From the NCBI GenBank assembly GCA_021733945.1, contig JAIPJX010000040.1:1-34621 (forward strand): DNA of 34,621 bases, given 5' to 3'. A program made the translations under genes and the position numbers. Each line of letters opens with the position of its first letter. Position 1 is the first letter of the stretch. This document shows positions 21,117-30,794 of the stretch, piece after piece. The stretch comes from Verrucomicrobiota bacterium (GTDB lineage: Bacteria > Verrucomicrobiota > Verrucomicrobiia > Limisphaerales > SIBE01). Below the pieces are notes generated by a model. The model worked only from the letters and a program-made list of their open reading frames with translations. It was not told the origin of the DNA and searched no databases.

Positions 21117-23888
21117 TTATTCCAGAAGCCAGAGGTCTCCGCCTTCGGGGTCGGCTCGATCGAAAGTAACCTGGGTTCCGTCCGGAGACCAGACGGGATA
21201 ATCGATGCGGGTCCCCTTGTCTGGAAACTCGAAGAGCGATTCAGCGGCTCCCGTGGCAAGATCGATCACCCTCATCGTCTTGTGGGATTCCAGGTCGATC
21301 GCCATGGTCTCGCTTGGATTAAACGAGGTATGACCACCCACTTTCGCCAGGACGGGTGCGATCGTGACGGGCGATCGGTCCTCGTGGAGCGCGACCCAAA
21401 ACGGTTTTTCGTCGATGAGACTCCCCTGCAAAACGCCTCCCCGGATCCAGGGCAGGAAATGTCCCCCCGTTCTCTTGTCACTCAACCGCCGTTCGTTGGA
21501 TCCGTCCGGGTTGATCAGGAAGGTTTCGTACAAACCGCTGCGATCGGACATGTAGACAATCCGTGTTCCATCCTGCGAATAAAACGGATTGAGATTGTTC
21601 GAGGCATGCGTGGTCAGCTGCTGCGGTTTCATCGGATCTCCGGCCGGTTGCCCGTCGGCATCGAGGTCGATCCGGTAGATGTCGCCGCTTCCCGACCGGA
21701 ACGAAAAGAACACCAGCGACCGGTCGTCGGGTGACCAGTTCGGCTGATAGTCTCCGCCGATCTCGCCGTCCCTTGGCCCGCGGGTCACCGGCCAGCTTTT
21801 TCCGGTGTCCAGATGCTGAATCCAAATGTTCATCGATCCATCGCGGTTGGAGTTAAAAGCAATCCATCGGTGATGCTTGGCGATCGCCCCGCGGCTGTCC
21901 TCGCGGTCTGTTTTCACAAGGCGTTTTGGTTCGCCCGTGGCTTTTCCCGTAACTGGGTTGACGGGTAGACTCCAGATGTCCGAATTGTATTTCTGCTGGG
22001 CGTAGACCAGCCGGTCGGAGAGATGCGCCCCCGCTCCCTGGATATCGTTTCCGCCGCCGGAGGTCACAGGCTCCGGAGGGCCCAAAGGTTTTGCGTCTTT
22101 GTCCAAAGCCACACGCCAGATGTTGATGGCGCCATGCCGTTGGCCCGAGTAATAGATGTAACGACCGGACCCGGACCAGGTGGGATCAATCTCGTACATG
22201 TCATCCTCCCCGGTCACGGGATGCATCTCCTGAGTGTCCACGTTCAGCACATAGATTTTTGCCTTGCCGAAACCGCCGCCCCGCCGCTGAAAGGCGATCC
22301 ACTTTTCGTCGGGTGACCAGGCGGGTTCGATGTGCAGCACGTTCTGAAACTCCTTTTCACGGGATACAATCGATGTGTTGCGCCCGTCGGCGTTGCTGAT
22401 CCAGATGCGGGCGTACATATTGCCGTCCGAATAGGGCATTTCGTAGGCCAGGCGGCCGCTTTTCGAGATCGATGGGTGAAAGGCACCGTAGACGAGTTGT
22501 TTTTCTTCTCCCGTGCTCAGATTCCGTTTCCAGATGCCGACCTTCTCGTCCTTGTCCGCCGAAAAGACCCCGTAAATCGCGTCGGACATTTCTTTTCGTT
22601 CTCCGGCCTGCTCGAGCCGCACGAAGAAAACCGTGTTGTTGTCCGGGGAAAGAACCGCCTGGAATTCGTCGGTATCGGTTGTGGTCAGGCGCCGGACCGG
22701 CTCGGAACCGGAACTGGAACGGAGGTAGATGTCCCGGACATCGGCTTCTCCGGGTGCTGAATAAACGATGTGAGTGTCGTCCCAGGACCACGACGGCCAT
22801 TCTTCGGCACCTGTTTCGTAGGTGATCGGTTGGGGTGCGCCCGCGGGCGCGGACCGCGAGACATTCGAAGCCGATGCGGGTGAAGGGTGGTTTTTCGTGT
22901 TACCGCCGATCAGGAAGTAAGCTGCAAAGCCCAGCGCGATCACGAGGATTGCGGCGGTGGCGACCAAGGCGGGCTTCCGGCTTGCGGGCCGTTTGGGCGC
23001 GATGTTTCTGAGGGATGTGATGGATCCGGTCAACAGGTCCCTCTGGATGCCACGCAGTTCGTTCCGCACATCCAGAATCGTCTGGAAACGTTCGGAGGGG
23101 TTTTTGTGAAGGCAGCGCCGGATGAGCCTGGAAATCTCGGTGGGGATCTCGGGGCGCACCTCGGACACGGACTCCGCAGAGTCCTTGAGGATCGAGGACA
23201 TGATGGACATGTTCGATTCACCCTTGAACGGCCGCTGGTTCGTGAGCATTTCATGGAACAAAATGCCGAGCGAAAAAATGTCGGACCGATGATCCACCGT
23301 TTTGCCATCCACCTGCTCCGGGCTCATGTAGGAGGGCGTGCCGAGAACCCGTCCCTCCAGGGTCGCGGCCACGGTTGGAAGCTGCGAGAGTGCGCCGGTC
23401 CCGCTCGGGGCCTGGAATGGGGCCAGTTTGGCAAGTCCGAAGTCGATGACCTTGACACGGCCGGAGTCCTCGATCATCACGTTGCCGGGTTTGAGATCCC
23501 GGTGGGTGATTCCTTTTTCATGGGCTGCCGCCAAAGCTTCCGCAAGGGCGGTCGCGATCTCCAGGAAACGCTCCACCTGAAAGCCGCCCTTTGGAATGGC
23601 CGCGTTCAGGGCGCGTCCCTGAACCAGCTCCATCACGATGAACGATTGATCGCCGCTTTCTTCGACCGAAAAGATGGTGACGATATTCGGGTGGTTCAAC
23701 GAAGCCACGGCGAGCGCTTCGCGTTTGAAGCGTTCGAGGCGTTCTGGGTTCGAAGCCAGTTCCGCGGGCAGGACCTTGATGGCGACATCGCGCCGGAGCT
23801 TTTTGTCAAAAGCGCGATAGACGGCTCCCATGCCTCCGGTCCCGATCTGTTCGAGGACCTCGTAATGCGCGATCGTTTGGCCAATCAT
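21117..23888 (-). CDS. PknB-type Ser/Thr protein kinase fused to a TolB-like beta-propeller
   Basis: The 923-residue protein starts with a Hanks-type kinase. It has a G-loop (GTGGMGAV), K38 (VAIK), HRDLKPGN with catalytic D131, DFG with D149, GTPSYMSPEQ and HRSDIFSLG; all catalytic residues are present. A membrane helix follows (about 305-330, PALVATAAILVIALGFAAYFLIG). Outside the membrane is a TolB/WD40-like propeller with repeated W-S-x-D blades (PAWSPDEKWIAF, PNWSPDDRSLVFFS, PVWSPDGTQVTFD). The protein probably senses an extracytoplasmic ligand and phosphorylates cytosolic targets. This type is common in Acidobacteria and Verrucomicrobiota. It stands 177 bases downstream of the next gene on the same strand and has its own start (MIGQTIAHYEVLEQIG). 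Confidence 0.93.
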   Translation of the reverse strand: MIGQTIAHYEVLEQIGTGGMGAVYRAFDKKLRRDVAIKVLPAELASNPERLERFKREALAVASLNHPNIVTIFSVEESGDQSFIVMELVQGRALNAAIPKGGFQVERFLEIATALAEALAAAHEKGITHRDLKPGNVMIEDSGRVKVIDFGLAKLAPFQAPSGTGALSQLPTVAATLEGRVLGTPSYMSPEQVDGKTVDHRSDIFSLGILFHEMLTNQRPFKGESNMSIMSSILKDSAESVSEVRPEIPTEISRLIRRCLHKNPSERFQTILDVRNELRGIQRDLLTGSITSLRNIAPKRPASRKPALVATAAILVIALGFAAYFLIGGNTKNHPSPASASNVSRSAPAGAPQPITYETGAEEWPSWSWDDTHIVYSAPGEADVRDIYLRSSSGSEPVRRLTTTDTDEFQAVLSPDNNTVFFVRLEQAGERKEMSDAIYGVFSADKDEKVGIWKRNLSTGEEKQLVYGAFHPSISKSGRLAYEMPYSDGNMYARIWISNADGRNTSIVSREKEFQNVLHIEPAWSPDEKWIAFQRRGGGFGKAKIYVLNVDTQEMHPVTGEDDMYEIDPTWSGSGRYIYYSGQRHGAINIWRVALDKDAKPLGPPEPVTSGGGNDIQGAGAHLSDRLVYAQQKYNSDIWSLPVNPVTGKATGEPKRLVKTDREDSRGAIAKHHRWIAFNSNRDGSMNIWIQHLDTGKSWPVTRGPRDGEIGGDYQPNWSPDDRSLVFFSFRSGSGDIYRIDLDADGQPAGDPMKPQQLTTHASNNLNPFYSQDGTRIVYMSDRSGLYETFLINPDGSNERRLSDKRTGGHFLPWIRGGVLQGSLIDEKPFWVALHEDRSPVTIAPVLAKVGGHTSFNPSETMAIDLESHKTMRVIDLATGAAESLFEFPDKGTRIDYPVWSPDGTQVTFDRADPEGGDLWLLE

Positions 23889-24065
23889 AGGGATTCTTCG
23901 GGGTTCGGTATTCGTTCCTTTGCCCGGTGCTTCGTCTTGCAGAGGATGTTTTTTGGAAACCCTCGCTCAAGTCTGGCCGCACATTATCCCCCGGTCGGCG
24001 GATCCACAATCGAAAAACCCTTCGGTCACCATTCCCGGTTGCTGCGATACCACCCTCCAACCCCG

Positions 24066-27000
24066 TCACCTGGTGGGCGCCCCGCGCAGGCGCTTGACGG
24101 CGTACTGGGCAAGCCTCCGATTCCCGCTTTCGAGGTGACCCAGGGCCGTTTGCAGGAGTGCCAGTGACCGGGGATGAGGCAGGTCAGCCAACCCGCTGAC
24201 CGCTCCCATCTGCAGTTCGGCGTCCACCCCGGGGGCCAGGTAACGCTCCAGTTGTTCCAGCGCGGCGTCTGGATCCCCAAGGGCCACCATTCTCAAGGCG
24301 TCATACCGGGTGCCGGCCGGGACCCTTGGATCATCCGCCATTCCGACCGACTGCGACAAAGCGTCCGTGAATCTTGCCGCCAGTGACGGGGTCTCCCGGG
24401 CGATCTCCCGCAATCGTTCGTTCGGCCAGACGTTGATCTGGGAAAGACCGTTGATCAGCCCCCCGCCCACAACCACCGCCTGCCATTCCCTCAGGGGTTC
24501 GCCCGGCTGTGGAAGACTGAGATCAAGCAGGTGCCGGATCCGGTCCGTGTCGTTGCCCCGGCCCGCATGGATCGCGACCCGCCAGATCCAGGGGATGCGG
24601 CGGTATTCCTCGGTGGTGCCAACCGGCATCGTCCGCACCATTTCGCGCAGCAGCTCGGGCGCGAGCATGTAATGGACTTTGACGGCGGCGTCGCGTTCTT
24701 CAATCGACACGGTGTCGTCCAGCAGGTAGGCCGCGATGACTCCCGGGTCTCTGGGGGGCGGTTCGCCCTCGGGTCTGGCTTCTGCCACAAATGTCACCAG
24801 ATCGGCAAGCGCCTGATGCGACATGCCGTCCCCGAGTCCTTCGGGCATCAGGGACAAACCGGTCGCCCGAACGGATGCGATCCTGTCGCGGCCAATCACG
24901 TCGGTGTCCCCGGTCGCGTTCTTGAGCGTCAGAGCCGCCGCCGATTCCTCCGCGATCATTCCGGCCAGGGACCGGCCGTCATTCGTTTCGAGCTCGTACA
25001 CGGTGTATTGGTCCAGAACAGCCCGGTTGGGATCCAGGATCGAGATCATCAGGGCATCGGGTGATTTGTCCGTCAATTCGAGCAAATCCGGCCCGACACT
25101 GCGTCCCACTCCCTCAAGCAGATGGCACGGGGCGCAGCGCTGCGAGAACAGCGCGCGTCCGCGCTCGATGTTCCCTGTCAGCCGGGCGGCGGGTAGAAAC
25201 GCGGCGATGGCATCCGCGCGTCCGTCCGGGGTTGCGTTGTTCTGAAGTTGATTCGCCAGCTGCCGGATGGATTCGGCGGTGTGGCGCAGCAATGCATTCC
25301 GTCGTGTGGAAGGAATCTCCCGCCATAGACCGGGGTGATTGGCCGCATGGGCGAGCAGGGCCCGGGTCCAGGCCGGGCGTTGCACGAGCAGGGCGATCAT
25401 CGCACGCCGGATGCCGGGCGTGGCCCGATCCCACCGGGCGAACAGGTGATCTGCGATGCGGTCGGTGTCGAAACGACCGAGTGCGTTGAACACGCCGAGC
25501 TGGAGATCCGGCCCGAGCGGTTCATCGAGCATTCCCAAAAGCAGCTCCAGATCCGAGGAGTCCGCTTCCCGATCCCGACCCAGGAGCCGGAGCGCGGTCA
25601 CGCGGTTCCCGGGTTGGGCGGACGATTGTCCGGCCGCCTGCCGGGCGTCTGCCAGGATCCGCTTGATTCCCTGGCGAGCGGGCGCCGGCAGGGCCGTCGG
25701 GTGGTCGGGATCCAGCCATCGCGCCATCGCTCCGATGTCGAGAGCTTCCGCAAGGTCGGCGAGAAGCCGGATCCGACGCTGCGGATCGTTGCGGTCGGCG
25801 TGGCTGAGATGGATGGCGATCCGTGTCGTTACGGTTTCGCGTCCCGCCCCTGCGGCGATCCGGATCAGGACCGGCAGCACCGTGTCCGCCGCTTGGTGCG
25901 ATCCGGTTTCGGCAGACAAAAGCACGTCGGCGATCCCGTCCAGATGAGGCAGGGCCGAGCTCCAGGCAGCGGCCGTTGCGAAGGGATCCCGGGCATGGTT
26001 GAGCAGGTATCGCCCGAGTGCCTCCGCGATTTCCCTGCCCTCCGCGTCATGCAGGGCGCCGGCCGCCCGGCTGCGGACCCCGGCGTCAGGATCCTCAAGC
26101 ATTTTGATCAACGCTCGCGCCAGCCCGGGTGTTGTTCCGACAAACTGCCCTGTCAACCGGGCCGCGTGACGACGCACCTCCGGGTGGTTGTCCAGGAGCG
26201 TTCGTTCCAGCATCGGCGGGGTCAGTGCCTTGAGGCCGTCCAGAACCGATAAACATTGGACGCGCACGGCGGCATTCTCGTGGTTCAGCGCGAGCCGGAC
26301 GAGTTCGGCAACCGCGGATGGATCCCGGTTTTCCAGCAGGTATTGATGCGCGAGATCCCGGCGGGTGCCGTTGGCACTTGAAATGGCGGTGATCCATTCG
26401 CGGGTGGAGATCTGGTCCTGCTTTTCGGGCGGTGTGTTCCCGGCCGTGGCAGGTTTGGCGTCTGCGAATCCACGGAAAAGGTTGGGGCGACGACCGGCCG
26501 GATGCACCCGATAAATGCGGCCCATGCGATCACCCGCTCGTGGATCGAGTTCCGTCAACCGGGCCGGCCGGATCCAGATGGGATGCTCCATCAGAAACCG
26601 ATACATGTCCACGATCCAGAGCGCGCCGTCGGGCCCTGTGCGCACCTGCACCGGGCGGAACCAGGGATCAGTGCCGGCCAGGAACTCGGTGCCTCTTTCG
26701 GTTTCGGCCCGCTGACCCGTGAACGTATTGCCCTCCCGGGTGAGGACTGTTCGACGGACCAGATTATGAACCGGTTCGCAGGTGAAGGCGTTTCCTGAAT
26801 ACCCGGGCCCGAGAAAATCGTCGCGGTAAATGCCCAGTCCGCAAGCCGAGGTCACGCGGTTCAGGTGGTCGGGGTCATTGAAGCGGGCCAGGGGGGTGCT
26901 GATGGGAAACAATCGGTTGGGATCCTGTTCCCGCCAGGTGAAGTTCCGTTCCGGCGGTGGGATGAAAAACGAATTCCGGCGAAGCTGCTGCTGGTCGGTG

Positions 27001-29042
27001 GGGAAATGGTAGACCAACGAACCGTTGTCGCAGCCGAACCAGTTTCCCCAATCGTCCCTCACCCGGCCCTGCTGGGTGAGTCCGGTCACGGTCTCAAAGG
27101 CACCGGTGCGGGGATCAAAACGAAAATCATGATTCCGAATCGGTACGGTGCGTTGGGCTGCTTCGGCGCCACCTCCGAATCCGACCGCGTGAATGTCTCC
27201 TCCGATCAATCCATTGGCACCGTACCACCAGTTGTCCAGCCCCAGGGAGATGCTGTTCAGCCGTGCCTGATAGTTTACCGTGGCGAACCCGGTGAACAGG
27301 GTCTGACGTTTGTCCGCCCGGCCGTCGCCGTCCGTGTCCTCCGCGTAGAGGAGGTCCGGCGCGGTTGAGATCAAGGCCCCCCTGCCCCATACGGTCACAC
27401 CGGTGGGGAAGGCAAGCCCGTCGAGAAACACGGTGGATCGATCATACCGCCCGTCGCCGTCGGTGTCCGTGAGGATTCGAATGCGCCCGCCGGATTCGTA
27501 ACCGCCCTGCATGCCCAGCGGATAATCGTTCATTTCCACGACCCACAAACGACCGTCCGGCCCCCAGTCAATCGCGACGGGGTCGATCACGAGCGGTTCG
27601 CTCGCCACCAGTTCAATCTCCATTCCCGGCTGCACGGTCAACGAACGGAGCGAAGCTTCCGGAGACAATGGTTTGGAACCGTCGGTTCCCCTTGGCGTGA
27701 TGAATTCCCTGGGGACTTGTCCGTGGATCGTGTCCATGATCCGCTGCTCAAGCCCGGGCGCAAAACGGGTGGGCTGGTCGTAGTAGATCATGGCACCACC
27801 GCTTTCATAGCCGCCCTCCCGGAGAATACGTTCGCTCGGAATGTAGCAGGGGGCTGCATTCGCGTAGGCGTTGATCCAGAGGCGGGCGGCGTCGAACTCC
27901 TGTTTTAACCGAAGTGAATAGTCGACGACCACTTCGCCCGGGAGAAAAATCATGGCCAGCGCATCGCCGAAGATCCAGGTCTGGATGGGGTAATCGATGC
28001 GATCGGGCAGGGTCTCACCCCGATCCAGTCGGGCCAGGTTCACCCGTGCATGATGCCCGATGGCGTCGTTCCCTTTCGCGCGATCCTCCCATTCCGCGCG
28101 TTCCCTGGGCGCATCGAATTGCAGAGCAATGCCTTCCAGCCGGATGGCGAGCGGCCCGGTCAGCGGGTTCAACGGAGCGCCCAGCAACCGATCCACTTCG
28201 TCCGCGATCTGTTTTCCCTGGGAATCCGCGACTTCCACACGATCTCCGGTGACGCCGGAATCCGGATTCTGATCGGCACCGCAGCCGATTGAGGCGAGGA
28301 CCACCGCACCGGGATAACGCCGTTCGAGTTCGAGCTGAGCCGAGCCCGCCCAGTCGCCGGAAATTCGGTTGTTGGACAAGGTCACGCAATGGCAGGCGTA
28401 GCTGAACCAGAGGGCACGAACGGTGTCGTTCTCTCCACGCACCACCATGAGCGGCAGATCATGATCCACGGGCCCGCCGGCGGTGCGCCTGTTTTTGGCG
28501 AACCCCACCTGGCCAGTGGTCCATTCCAGGCGTCCGGGCTGGAGATCCCTGAGAGCTGCCAGCGCGACGTGTTCGAGGTGGTCGGTCAGTTCCCGGGTGT
28601 AACGGTCGATTCGTAGTTGGTGACCCGTTGGGATCGGAACACCGAAGAGTGTGGGGGCCACCGGAGTGAGCATCGGGGCGGTGTGTGTGTGACTGGCGGT
28701 GATGGCGAGGCGTGGGGGATTAAATGCCGTGGCCGCCTGAAGCCGTCGCGCCACCTCCTGGGTCATGGTGGCGGGAATGCCCAGGTTGTCCACGGTGATC
28801 ACCACGGCGGGACCGTTGGCAGGGTCATCAATCGCCAATGCTTTTGCCCAGATGCGTTGGGTGACGCCCTCGGATTCTTCGCGCCGGAACCCGAATCCGC
28901 TCAGACGAACCGGGTAGTCCGGGGTCACGTCGATGCGGGCAACTCCCAGTTTTAATGGCGGAGCGGCCTGAAGGATCGATGGATGGAAGAGAAGCAACCA
29001 GAGGGCCATCCCGCACGCGGCAAATCCGTGAAAGGGTTTCAT
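24066..29042 (-). CDS. Giant secreted fusion: ceramidase-like domain, PVC dehydrogenase-like domain, HEAT repeats, cytochrome c
   Basis: The protein is 1658 residues with a signal peptide (MKPFHGFAACGMALWLLLFH, cleavage after LQAA). Residues about 30-440 match the neutral/alkaline ceramidase N-terminal domain (LGVARIDVTPDYPVRLSGFG, ITASHTHTAP, YACHCVTL, GADQNP). About 470-850 is the PVC-type membrane-bound dehydrogenase domain (QPGMEIELVASEPLVIDPVA, repeated DTDGDGR). HEAT repeats occupy about 880-1250. A c-type heme site follows at C1303-A-P-C-H1307 (GRALFSQRCAPCH), with the PVC Raf-like NRAVLDQYTVYEL segment, and the C-terminus is helical. The PVC modules are typical of Planctomycetota and Verrucomicrobiota and probably act in periplasmic oxidation or degradation. 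Joining them to a ceramidase-like hydrolase suggests a coupled pathway on a lipid or glycan, but the substrate is unknown. Confidence 0.88.
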   Translation of the reverse strand: MKPFHGFAACGMALWLLLFHPSILQAAPPLKLGVARIDVTPDYPVRLSGFGFRREESEGVTQRIWAKALAIDDPANGPAVVITVDNLGIPATMTQEVARRLQAATAFNPPRLAITASHTHTAPMLTPVAPTLFGVPIPTGHQLRIDRYTRELTDHLEHVALAALRDLQPGRLEWTTGQVGFAKNRRTAGGPVDHDLPLMVVRGENDTVRALWFSYACHCVTLSNNRISGDWAGSAQLELERRYPGAVVLASIGCGADQNPDSGVTGDRVEVADSQGKQIADEVDRLLGAPLNPLTGPLAIRLEGIALQFDAPRERAEWEDRAKGNDAIGHHARVNLARLDRGETLPDRIDYPIQTWIFGDALAMIFLPGEVVVDYSLRLKQEFDAARLWINAYANAAPCYIPSERILREGGYESGGAMIYYDQPTRFAPGLEQRIMDTIHGQVPREFITPRGTDGSKPLSPEASLRSLTVQPGMEIELVASEPLVIDPVAIDWGPDGRLWVVEMNDYPLGMQGGYESGGRIRILTDTDGDGRYDRSTVFLDGLAFPTGVTVWGRGALISTAPDLLYAEDTDGDGRADKRQTLFTGFATVNYQARLNSISLGLDNWWYGANGLIGGDIHAVGFGGGAEAAQRTVPIRNHDFRFDPRTGAFETVTGLTQQGRVRDDWGNWFGCDNGSLVYHFPTDQQQLRRNSFFIPPPERNFTWREQDPNRLFPISTPLARFNDPDHLNRVTSACGLGIYRDDFLGPGYSGNAFTCEPVHNLVRRTVLTREGNTFTGQRAETERGTEFLAGTDPWFRPVQVRTGPDGALWIVDMYRFLMEHPIWIRPARLTELDPRAGDRMGRIYRVHPAGRRPNLFRGFADAKPATAGNTPPEKQDQISTREWITAISSANGTRRDLAHQYLLENRDPSAVAELVRLALNHENAAVRVQCLSVLDGLKALTPPMLERTLLDNHPEVRRHAARLTGQFVGTTPGLARALIKMLEDPDAGVRSRAAGALHDAEGREIAEALGRYLLNHARDPFATAAAWSSALPHLDGIADVLLSAETGSHQAADTVLPVLIRIAAGAGRETVTTRIAIHLSHADRNDPQRRIRLLADLAEALDIGAMARWLDPDHPTALPAPARQGIKRILADARQAAGQSSAQPGNRVTALRLLGRDREADSSDLELLLGMLDEPLGPDLQLGVFNALGRFDTDRIADHLFARWDRATPGIRRAMIALLVQRPAWTRALLAHAANHPGLWREIPSTRRNALLRHTAESIRQLANQLQNNATPDGRADAIAAFLPAARLTGNIERGRALFSQRCAPCHLLEGVGRSVGPDLLELTDKSPDALMISILDPNRAVLDQYTVYELETNDGRSLAGMIAEESAAALTLKNATGDTDVIGRDRIASVRATGLSLMPEGLGDGMSHQALADLVTFVAEARPEGEPPPRDPGVIAAYLLDDTVSIEERDAAVKVHYMLAPELLREMVRTMPVGTTEEYRRIPWIWRVAIHAGRGNDTDRIRHLLDLSLPQPGEPLREWQAVVVGGGLINGLSQINVWPNERLREIARETPSLAARFTDALSQSVGMADDPRVPAGTRYDALRMVALGDPDAALEQLERYLAPGVDAELQMGAVSGLADLPHPRSLALLQTALGHLESGNRRLAQYAVKRLRGAPTR

Positions 29043-29130
29043 GCCCCGAAACTACAACACCGCTTCGGGCGAAGGAAGCCCTTACAGCGCGTGCCTGCCC
29101 CTCGCTGCGAATGCCACCCTCTGACCCTGG

Positions 29131-29592
29131 CTATGTCGTAAAACTGAGGACCCTCGGCTGCACGAGACGTTCGAAATCTTCGAACGCCATTTTGATGACA
29201 TCCGTATGGGTGCCGGCGTTGAAGGCAATTTCCTTTTCTGCGGCCAGATTGGGGGCCACGTAAACGTCGATTCCGTACAGATTGCCGAACGGAGGCATGG
29301 CACCCACTTCGCAGTCTGGAAACATTCGCTGAAACTCTTCCTCCGTGGCCAGTCTGGCCTTCTCCACGTCCAGCATCTCGCGAAGGTCGGATAAAACCAC
29401 CTTCCGGTTGGCCGGCAGCACCAACATGGCAAACTCATCTTCAATCTTCACCACGACGGTCTTGGCAAAGTCCCGGCCGGGCACATGGCTGGAAGCGGCC
29501 ACTTCCTGGGCGGTGTACGCCGGGGAATGTTGAATGCTGATGTATTTGGTGTTCTGTTTATCGAGGAATTCCTTGAGACGTCTTGCGAGCAT
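29131..29592 (-). CDS. YbaK/ProRS-associated tRNA-editing domain protein
   Basis: The product is 153 residues from the ATG at 29592. The longer frame from 29877 reads through a tRNA gene and is rejected. The protein is one YbaK-type domain: SPAYTAQEVAASSHVPGRDFAKTVVVKIED carries the conserved Lys used in trans-editing, and VGAMPPFGNLYGIDVYV has the G-x-x-P-P-F-G element. The family hydrolyses mischarged aminoacyl-tRNAs, usually Cys- or Ala-tRNA(Pro), in the cytosol. The nearest RNA genes upstream on the same strand are tRNA-Gln(TTG) and tRNA-Pro(CGG). An AAAGGTG segment six bases before the ATG is a possible ribosome-binding site. Confidence 0.85.
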   Translation of the reverse strand: MLARRLKEFLDKQNTKYISIQHSPAYTAQEVAASSHVPGRDFAKTVVVKIEDEFAMLVLPANRKVVLSDLREMLDVEKARLATEEEFQRMFPDCEVGAMPPFGNLYGIDVYVAPNLAAEKEIAFNAGTHTDVIKMAFEDFERLVQPRVLSFTT

Positions 29593-29805
29593 AATCACAC
29601 CTTTCGATTTGCAGAGCCGGACACCGCTTCTTCCGCTCGGTTCGGGCCGGGCTCCGTCGCGGTGGCCCTGTCTCGCGAACCTCAATCCTGCGATCTCCGA
29701 CGTCGGTTGTTTCGCCTCGAGAAAGGTAATCCCGGAGTCGGGAATGTAAAGGGATCGACTGAAGGGGGGGGGGCTCTGCATAACCCGCCCATTTCTGGAA
29801 AATGG

Positions 29806-29876
29806 TTGTCCGACTTGGATTCGAACCAAGACTAAGGCCTTCAAAGGGCCGTGTGCTACCCTTACACCATCGGACA
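29806..29876 (-). tRNA. tRNA-Gln (anticodon TTG)
   Basis: The acceptor arms TGTCCGA and TCGGACA pair, the D arm is GTG/CAC, and the anticodon loop CTTTGAA sits on a GGCC/GGCC stem and reads anticodon TTG. The T arm is CTTGG-TTCGAAT-CCAAG. The discriminator base is A, and CCA is not encoded. U1-A72 is usual in tRNA-Gln. The 71-base length is normal. Confidence 0.93.
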
Positions 29877-29950
29877 ATGGAAGGAAAAGCTAACTTGCTT
29901 TGAGCGGGGACCGCAAGGAGATTCCTGCCACGAAAGCGGCTAAAAAGAGA

Positions 29951-30027
29951 TGGTCGGGGCGGTGAGATTTGAACTCACGACCTCGTGTACCCGAAACACG
30001 CGCGCTACCAAGCTACGCTACGCCCCG
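29951..30027 (-). tRNA. tRNA-Pro (anticodon CGG), CCA encoded
   Basis: The acceptor arms CGGGGCG and CGCCCCG pair. The D arm is present, the anticodon stem-loop CGTGT-TTCGGGT-ACACG reads CGG, and the T arm is GTGAG-TTCAAAT-CTCAC. The discriminator A is followed by CCA (29953-29951). A 74-bp gap separates it from tRNA-Gln on the same strand. Confidence 0.94.
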
Positions 30028-30127
30028 AACCAGGACGAACAAGTTGCCTGCCCGGGAAAGGAAAAGCAACGAAGATTTTTTGACGAAGATTTGTTGATTT
30101 GTTGATGGTCGGCACGCGGTGGAGGAG

Positions 30128-30147
30128 GGGAGTGCTCTGCCGCTTTC
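30128..30147 (+). repeat. REP half-site fragment
   Basis: GGGGAGTGCTCTGCCGCTTTCC resembles the GGAGTGC(GG)CAG-type REP end without a complete stem. It is probably a decayed copy. Confidence 0.45.
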
Positions 30148-30188
30148 CCGCCGGAGCGTGCGAAGTTCCGGAGCTCTGGTTCCGAGGG

Positions 30189-30292
30189 GAAAAGCGCCAG
30201 AGGGCAGGCGCACTCCAAGAGCTGGCGCACCATTCCAACGCGCCTCGACGATCGCGAAGCGTCATGGAGTGCGGTAGTCCTCTACCGCTTTT
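30189..30292 (-). repeat. REPIN-like element, copy C
   Basis: Two REP ends in inverted orientation (AAAGCGCCAG...ACTCC at left, GGAGTGCGGTAGTCCTCTAC at right) flank a 50-bp spacer. It is the reverse complement of the copy at 34135-34236 with about 80% identity by eye. Confidence 0.8.
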
Positions 30293-30334
30293 CTGCCGGA
30301 GCTCGTGGTATTCCGAACCATCCGTTCCGAGGGG

Positions 30335-30378
30335 GGGCAATGCTGCGCTTCCGAGGGGAAAAGCGCCAGCCCTCTCGC
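30335..30378 (-). repeat. Truncated copy of the REPIN flank
   Basis: GGCAATGCTGCGCTTCCGAG and the following GGGAAAAGCGCCAG match the complement of the sequence just right of copy A (34215-34260), so it is a broken fifth piece of the same repeat. Confidence 0.6.
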
Positions 30379-30794
30379 GCCTTTGAACGTGCAGGGGGCG
30401 ATAAAGGGGGGCCATAGTTGAGGGATTGCCACACCGGTAAGGCAACGTCCCAGGCGCGTCGAGGGAACTTACACTCCCGCCGCACGGCGCGCGCGTTGTT
30501 CATGTTCCTGTTTAACAATGGGTTGTGTGGCGGATCGGAGTTTCCAGGACCTCAACCGGCACCAGAACCGGCGGGGATACTTTACACTTGGCACCGGGAG
30601 CAGGCTGTCCGGATGAACCGGGTGCGGAAAACACAGCCTGTTGATTCTGTATGCGTAATGTTGTTAGAGAACGAGTTGTGACTTGGGTGAGGGCGGCCTT
30701 CCGCGGCGGCATGGCGATGAGGAACGGAAGTTGCTTGGTATGCGATCCAATAGAATAAGACTCGTGATTCAATGATCTTATAATCCTACAAACA

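Larger units (their letters stand above)
30028..30794. other. Gene-less stretch with REPIN repeats
   Basis: I find no credible gene on either strand. The left half is made of one complete and two or more broken REPIN-type repeats (next entries). The right half (about 30400-30790) holds nothing I recognise. Confidence 0.6.

Noticed and set aside
22887..24167. 426-codon + strand open frame antisense to the kinase
   Set aside because: The kinase motifs on the minus strand are complete; the + frame has no recognisable content.
29593..29877. N-terminal extension of the YbaK gene
   Set aside because: The extended frame reads through the whole tRNA-Gln gene on the same strand.
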